Shown piece by piece: positions 57,201 through 64,000 of a DNA stretch of 64,000 bases. The translations under genes and the position numbers were made by a program. Position 1 is the stretch's first letter, and each line of letters begins with the position of its first letter. This stretch comes from Polytrichum commune (taxonomy: Eukaryota > Streptophyta > Polytrichopsida > Polytrichales > Polytrichaceae), in contig OX485804.1 in NCBI GenBank assembly GCA_950295325.1, forward strand, positions 65,696,033-65,760,032, read 5' to 3'. The notes beneath the pieces were generated by a model. The model had not been told where the DNA came from. It saw nothing but the letters and a program-made list of their open reading frames with translations, and made no database searches.

Positions 57201-60200
57201 AAAATACATCTTTGGATTTCTTCATATGGAAAATATATGTTACATATTAGTTTGGATTTGCTTTTCAAGTGAGTCCTAACCAGGCACAGTGTGCCAACTT
57301 TGGGGTTTCTTTTAGTATGGATTTTTTCTGCAATGCCATTGGTTTAGGAATGCCTCTAGTTGGCTCACAGTAATTTTAGGACTAAAAATGATATGAAGGC
57401 TTATTGCTCCTTACTGCCATGTTTTTCTCAGGAAGGACGAGATGACTTGAAAAAGCGGCCAAAGCCTGCCCCACGATTCATCAGCATCCAGGATGTGAAG
57501 TATGTTCTTGTCGCACTTGTCACTCTCACATGTACAAGAAGGGAGTCTTTTGTATGTGATACTACATTCTGTATTAATGCATAGTCCTCTTTTCTCCACT
57601 TTCTTCCTTGTTTTTCATGAATTGGGTTGACTGGTACTGTATGTCAAAATCCTGCATGAAGTTGCTCTGGTACTAAGACATGGCTCTTGCTGATCAGGGA
57701 TCTGAGAATACCTGTGGAGCGGAAACGTGATGGAGCCACGGGTGAACTTTTTGATCAGTTTGGAGGCATGATGTTTAAGGATGGGTACCTGTACAAATAT
57801 GTCTCCTTGAAGACAATTGATGCGAAGGGAATTGAGCCCTCACTTGATGAGCTGCAGAAATTCCAGAAACCAGGAGAAGATGGCTTGGATGCCCTCGGCC
57901 TCCCTCCTGCAGCAGTGAGAAATCGTGGTCAGTTCATGAAAGGTGATGCCGTGGTGGTTATGGAGGGCGATCTAAAGACACTGATGGGTATTGTGGAGAA
58001 AGTGGATGATGATGATGTGTACATCATACCAAAATATAAGGGTTTGAAGGTATGTATATCTATTTATAGTAAACACATGTCTAGCTAGGAGTTGATGACC
58101 ACTTTTGTATTTAAATTGCATAAGAAGTGTGGGATTCCAGCGAAGTGTTGCAGTTTTGGGTGTCCGGAGGACAGAATCATCCCCATACTTCCATCCTCCT
58201 CACATAATGCTTCTGCTTCCTAGAGATGTTTACAGTCAGCTTCAGCTTCCCTAGCATGGAAGTCAAAAGTTTGCCAGATACCAGCCTGCAAGTAAGGTCC
58301 TACATGTGACTCATCGTGGGTTGGTTCTATTGGACTGTCTTTTAACCATTTGCACTTTTATTGTGTGAGGATGATGTGTGCATGCTTATGTGATCTTGTC
58401 CTTCACCATCCTCCTGCCTATAATGTGTTTTAAATTTAGTGGCTTTCAGCCTTGCACTCACACAATTGTAAGTTGCTCAGTGCCTGAATTGTGTTGCTGC
58501 TGTCTATTTTGCAGGAAACCTTGGTCGTTAAAGAGAAACAGCTGCAAAAGTTCTTTAAGACAGGTGATCATGTGAAGGTTATTGCTGGAACTCATGATGG
58601 TGCTACAGGCATGATTGTGAAAGTTCAAAACAATGTTATCACCATCCACTCTGATACTTCAAGAGAAGATGTAAGTCCTCAACGAATTTTACTGCATAGA
58701 AACATGACCCATAGTGTTTAGACTAACCCTTGCATATTACATCACCCTTAATTAGATTTGTATCTGAGAGCCCTACTTCACTAAGAGCCCTTAAATGACT
58801 CTTTAATAGATTAAATTAGTTCAGATCTTATGGCGTTAGTGTGAGGATGAATTGGATGTAACTGTAGGTTAATGCATTTTCTTAGGCTGTTGATGTACCC
58901 TATCAGTCATATTTTGGTATAAAGCTCTAATGTAGGTTTCCTGTGGCCTACTGTGCAGCTGCGCGTGTTTGCACACAACATTGTAGAAAGCTCAGAGGTC
59001 ACCTCGGGCATGACGAAGCTTGGCGATTATGAATTGCATGATCTTGTTCTTCTTGAGTAAGTCAGGGCGCTGTGTATTCTCTACCTCAGCACTTGGCTCC
59101 CTTACCATGTCTAAGTGCGGGTTACTCCTGCCAAAATCTCAAAGCTTTGCAAACATATATATTTGTTTTTAAGGGTGTCATAGTCAAAGTCAAGGGGGAC
59201 CCTTGTCTTGTAGCCCATTATGAACTTAATTGGTTTCTTTAAGATAGAATACATGTTTACTTCTAGATGTTTTGACCAGATATTGAGTTCCTTCTGTATT
59301 GCTGTCTCCACGACATCCTTTTTGGCATTGCCCACCATTGTAAGTGTACTTCAGGAAACTATCCATACATATGACCAAGTGCAGAATAACATAGCTTTAT
59401 GTGCATGTTGCCTCTACAGCTGTGCTTGCTATTAATTTTTGAGTGGCTTGTCTGTGCAGCCAATCAACAGTTGGAATCATTGTCAGGGTGGAAAAAGATG
59501 CCTTCCAAGTAAGCTGGTGACATCTTTGTTACTTGATAGCTATGAAGCTTGTTTATATGGTGGGTGGATACTCTGTAGCACAAGTATTTGCTACTCTAGA
59601 TTCTTAGTCTTTGTGAACTTGTAAATGTAGTGATGAAACTTCTAAGATGGGAACCTATAGATTTGGAGCTGATTTAGTAATCTCTCTTCTATGTTCTGCA
59701 GATACTCAAAGGGAACCCTGAGAGGCCAGAATTGCTAAGTGTAAAGCCTCGGGACATTCGCAAGAAGGTCTTTGACAGGAAAGTAAATGCTCAAGATCGA
59801 GAAATGAATGTGATCAGCATGAAGGATATTGTGCGCGTTCTAGAGGGACCATTCAAGGTGATGGTCGAAGAGAAACATATATGAGCATGGATTTCCAATT
59901 TTGTTAGATGAATGAAGTGAGCACCAATAAGAAGTGTATGGTTTGAGAAAAGACTATCCAAGTTAATGCACGACTTGCTGATCAGTTACTTGACCCAAGG
60001 AGATACTGCTCATGGGAATGGTTATTCTTTATAACTTGAAACTAGATATTACTATGTAATACTAAGGTGATCTGCTTATATAAAAAAATGTCATGAAGAT
60101 TACAAGAGTGTGTTGATAAGGGTTTGTCCAAGGTAATGGATAAGCTGTGAATGACCAACCTTGATGTAAAGAAAAGAGTAAGGATGCTATACTGCACTGG

Positions 60201-63200
60201 TTAGTAGTAATTTGTTATAAAATTACTAAATCCCAGTACAATATATGTTAAGGTTGACCAACTGTATAGTTTCATAAGTGTATATGTGTCTCTTATCCAC
60301 TTTGCATATCACTTGGGGCCCCCCTCTGTGTCCTCACAGTAATGCCATTGTGAAACCTTCTGCAGGGTAAACAAGGGCCAGTGGAGCATGTGCATCGGGG
60401 CATCTTATTCATTCATGACCGACATCACTTGGAGAATGGAGGATTTTTGTGTGTTCGAGATCGTCAGTGTTCTGCTTTGGGTGGCGTTCGAAATGGAGTG
60501 GATAAAGGCGTAAGTTCTGTGTCAATATTCTGGAAACTTATTTTGAATGTCACAGGAGTTATTATTAAGGTTGGCTAGCATGTGTAATTTTCTGAACAGG
60601 ATGTATTTGTTGCAGAGGATAGGTGCAGCAGGTCCACCAAGACTTGGTGGAATGTCATTGAATGGAAATGTTCTCCAGTCTCCTAGAAGAGATGCTCCAT
60701 ATGCTCCTAACGGTGAGTCCAGCTGGCCATACCTGATTTTAGTTTCTCTTTATGTATTCTAAGTGAAGTTGCAGTTTCATGGTTCAGATGGCAGTACATT
60801 AGAGTACAGCTTGATTTCTTGTATCAGCTACTTGAAATTTACTTGGTGAAGAGTGAGAGGCGTTTTCTTATTGTGGGCTTTGAGGTTGGCACTGTTATTT
60901 GCATGCTTGATGAAATGTGGAGATGCTTGAGGAAATCTTAGTCTCCTCATGTGATGGGTTTGAATGCAGGTGGTGGTTATGGTGGAGGCAGAGGAGGTAG
61001 TGGTCGAGGTGGAGGTGGTGGAGGTGGGAGGAGGAGAGAAGATAGTCTTGTAGGACGTTCTGTGAAGATCCGTCTGGGGCCTTTTAAGGGTTACCGTGGG
61101 CGGGTGGTTGATGCAACTGATTCGACATGTCGCATTGAACTAGAGTCTCAAATGAAAGTTGTTACAGGTGTGGACCTCAGTTGGGTACATGATTTTGTCA
61201 TTTAGTTCTTCTGGCAGAAAGTTACACATTGTTTGTTCTGATCAGAGTGTGTAAAGTGACCCTTTCTGCATCAGTTATTTGCTGCTTGGAAATAGCAATG
61301 TCACTGACATGATGACTGTTGAATGACAGTAAGAAGAGAGCAATTGGCAGATCCTGGAGAGTCACAGTCAAACTCCTACAACAACATTCATCGGTAAGTC
61401 AACTGGAGCTCATTGCCTTTACATTCTATAGGCTCATTTTTTTCATCTGCAAGGGTACTTGTATGATTGTGTCACTTGATGTTGGGGTGTTGAGGTTGAT
61501 GTTCATGCACTGACTGAGGCGGTTACAGGATGTTGCCAGCTTAGGAACCAGGTTGCATACATGAACACCAAATTATGACTAATCATCTATGAGTTTATAC
61601 CTGTAGGGAATCACCTCGATATGGAGCAGGCAGCGAGACTCCCATGCACCCATCCAGGACACCGATGCATCACCCTTCTTACATGACCCCCATGCGAGAT
61701 TCTTCTTTTGGTATTTAATCAAGTGCCTACCTATTTATTTATTTTTCTGGGGGCGAAGGAAATACTGTCTTCAGATATTGTGGTGTTTATTTTTCAATTC
61801 CTGAGTGAAAATTTGGTACTGAAGGTAGTTAATAGTTGCAAGTCTTAAATCTACTGATCAACTCTCATCTGTTCTCTATTTGCTGCAGCCACTCCTAACT
61901 ATGATGGCATGAGGACCCCCATGCGAGACAGAGCTTGGAATCCCCACACGCCAATGACGCCACACAGGTTTGTTGACCTCCGCTTGGAATGGAACTCCAT
62001 CTTTCCCGGCTTTGTCAGAGAATCTTGCAGACCTCTAGCTAGAGTGCAGTGCTGGTTACTGTGAATATACTAATGCATAGGCATGTGCAGACTTATGTTG
62101 CTGTCTGCTCCTTTATCTATATGAAAGGAGTAGAGTTCTGTTTTCTAGTGTAGTCTTTGGCCCCTGTATACATGGAGAGTAATCTGGTGCCTGTCTGATG
62201 ATGTAAACAATACTGCTGACGGTCAAATTGATCTAAGAGTGGTGGCAGACATTTCTTTACTGTTATTCCATTCTCAGTATTACCCTTGTCATCTCCATGT
62301 GTATCTTTCCCTCTTGTCACTCTGCCTTGCTGCCACCTTCCCTCTCTCCACCTATGCAGTTCAATATTCTTGACTCAGAAATTGCCTTTCCAGTCCTGTG
62401 TTTCCTTAAGTTTTGTCTGCCAATAAGCCACCGCTGATGCTTTAGCTATGAGAGCTGAGGACAGTTGCACCTTAATAATTAAGGTTGAGAGATCTCCTCT
62501 GTTGAGTTCATGGAGACAAAGTTTGGTGAGAGTGAGCTGTCAAGTGGTGTTCATTATCTTTTGTATCATGGGATTGTGAAGAACTGGACCTAAAGAAGCA
62601 GGAAGGGGACATTGTTCTGGTTTAGTTAATTGGATTGTGAGAACTTGTGCATGAAGGATCGGCCACGTTTCATAATGTCCTTCTTTGAATACACTTGGCC
62701 ATTTGTTGTTGCATTATGATGTCTATTGCTATTGTTTCTGAACTGTGGCGTTCTTTCTACTATGGCGAGGTCAGGAACAATGACTGGGATGATGCAAACC
62801 CAGCTACATGGGATGCACCTACCTCAACCCCTCAGTACCAGGTTTGTTGTAATCTATATATGCCCATTACCTAATGGAAGATGTGAGGGCTGAAGTGTTC
62901 TTGTCAAGTGGCGATAATGTGGCTTCTGAACTAATTAGCACTGTGTCGAGCAGTTGGTGAAGGAACAACAGTGTAATGTTTCACGTAATATACCACCAGT
63001 GGAAATGACAGGCTGAAGATGGCATGGACATGACTAGTTTAAATCAGAGCAGCTGGCTTTTGGATCTCAGAACTTTTATGATGAAGTGTAATTATTGGAT
63101 CTATTGTTCTTGGGAATTGTTTGATAGTGGCTTAAGGTACAAAGTTGTCCTTGGATTGTCCAGTGATCTGATCTTGATCATGTGCTGTATTTTTTATCAA

Positions 63201-63971
63201 TTTATTTGCAGCCTGGTACTCCTGGTGGGAGGGCATTTGAGGCGCCTACACCAGGGGCCAGCTGGTCAGCGCCAACCCCTGGTGCTAGCTTCAGTGAGGC
63301 TGGCACACCTACAGAGCCTGCACCTACTTATGGTATGTGTCAATATCATGACTTTCTCTCTTTTGGTTTGGCTACTCTTCAGATTTCATGGACAGTAGAG
63401 TTATCCTAAGATTTCATGACTATCTGACTGGGAGTTTTGTCTGGAGTTGGCCCCCAAAATTTTCCATTGGTTGTTCATATACATCAATCATTTTCTTTCC
63501 ACTTGTGGTCCATGCTTTGAGGCAGTCTTTGATTTTGAATGAATAGCAACCTATTTTGGTTTAATGAGGGTCAAACTTATGGTCGCACTCTTGGCATGCC
63601 AAAATGAGTTTGACCTTAATGGTCCGGTATAGAATATACCTCGTTCAAACCTCCGTGCTACCTGAGAGCTTGCACCAAAAATTTCTCAACCATGGAAGTT
63701 GCATACAAAACCACCAACTCCAAACCAAAAATCCCATTGAGTTAAAAGATTGTGTATTGAATGTGTATTGCTTAAATCATTATTATTCTCCTCTATATTA
63801 TGCTTGCTCTCATAACTTCTTGTTTTGCAGCTGCTCCAAGCCCTTACTTGCCAGGAACCCCTGGTGGTCCACCAATGACTCCAGGAGTACCATCATATCT
63901 TCCCGGTACCCCAGGTGGACAGCCAATGACTCCAGGAACTGGAGCACTGGATCCCACATCTCCTGCCATTG
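54273..63971 (+). CDS. SPT5: Transcription elongation factor SPT5 (22 exons visible, 3' end outside the window)
   Basis: Exons 54273-54422, 55277-55439, 55606-55742, 55975-56073, 56210-56365, 56610-56768, 57014-57097, 57432-57499, 57698-58049, 58515-58670, 58959-59056, 59460-59508, 59702-59857, 60366-60509, 60616-60712, 60970-61167, 61330-61393, 61607-61710, 61889-61967, 62775-62841, 63212-63332 and 63831-63971 keep one frame for 947 residues. SPT5 pairs with SPT4 on RNA polymerase II and controls pausing and elongation in the nucleus. Seen: an acidic N-terminus (about 1-110), NGN domain (about 173-265), several KOW motifs (near 270-305, 415-456, 468-508, 530-560, 590-625, 712-756), a Gly/Arg linker before the last, then a TP-rich C-terminal repeat region (SETPMHPSRTPM, PGTPGGQPMTPG) likely phosphorylated by CDK9-type kinases. 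A GTACGT donor at 63972 shows the gene continues, probably for about 100 more residues. Confidence 0.96.
54497..54935 (+). repeat. Tandem repeat in SPT5 intron 1, three units of about 146 bp
   Basis: Units begin AAGTTCCAGTTCTTTCACAT at 54497, 54644 and 54789. Shared blocks are CATCCAGCCCAA, TCTGTTTCTCATCCTC and CCTATGGAAAA. It lies wholly inside the 854-base first intron. Short open frames there are not coding. Confidence 0.85.
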
Positions 63972-64000
63972 GTACGTGTGAAAAATAAGAATTGCGAATG

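Noticed and set aside
63570-63615. Short inverted repeat GGTCAAACT...AGTTTGACC in SPT5 intron 21
   Set aside because: Only nine bases, without duplicated flanks or other copies in the window; likely chance or a very small hairpin.

Overview
The window is nuclear DNA of a plant. It holds an intronless AP2/ERF transcription-factor gene of the plant-specific type and two housekeeping genes with many GT-AG introns. One is the mitochondrial processing peptidase beta subunit; the other is a plant-type SPT5 with a TP-rich C-terminal repeat region. Long repeat-rich, A+T-rich intergenic DNA surrounds them. The species cannot be fixed from sequence alone; the repeat content would fit a seed-free land plant, but that is only an impression.

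Layout. 1-3.4 kb: the AP2/ERF gene and short repeats. 3.4-9.8 kb: a SINE-like insertion, a fold-back element, a diverged tandem-repeat field and a MITE. 10.98-24.73 kb: a complete minus-strand non-LTR retrotransposon (copy A, about 13.75 kb) with a 12-bp target-site duplication, nested in an older plus-strand A/C-rich element. 24.7-30 kb: two related hAT-like MITEs and a decayed SWIM-finger-type coding relic, one MITE splitting the relic. 32.96-37.18 kb: MPP beta, 9 exons, complete. 37.7-44.8 kb: MITEs, a LINE relic, a duplicated 1-kb unit, and a TTAA-flanked piggyBac-like insertion. 44.87-51.07 kb: copy B, a 5'-truncated plus-strand copy of the retrotransposon, inserted into a CTACACTA-tipped MITE. 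54.27 kb to the end: SPT5, 22 exons visible, running out of the window.

The most interesting system is the retrotransposon. From 5' to 3' copy A encodes: an ORF1 protein with an RRM-like fold and a coiled coil; a very long His/Lys/Pro/Thr repeat region; a 2A-type ribosome-skipping motif (GDIESNPGP); an APE-type endonuclease; a reverse transcriptase (YADD); an RNase H with its acidic residues in place; and a C-terminal zinc finger plus restriction-like (PD-D/E-K) endonuclease. Two endonucleases of different origin in one element is the layout known from the Dualen/RandI clade of green algae. The 3' ends of copies A and B share a short hairpin in which three base pairs differ by compensatory changes. 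Both copies are broken by frameshifts in the RT region. A third, older element carries a degraded 2A-like motif.

The three host genes are not an operon and have no evident functional link. MPP beta and SPT5 do share a CCAAT-containing repeat in their upstream regions.
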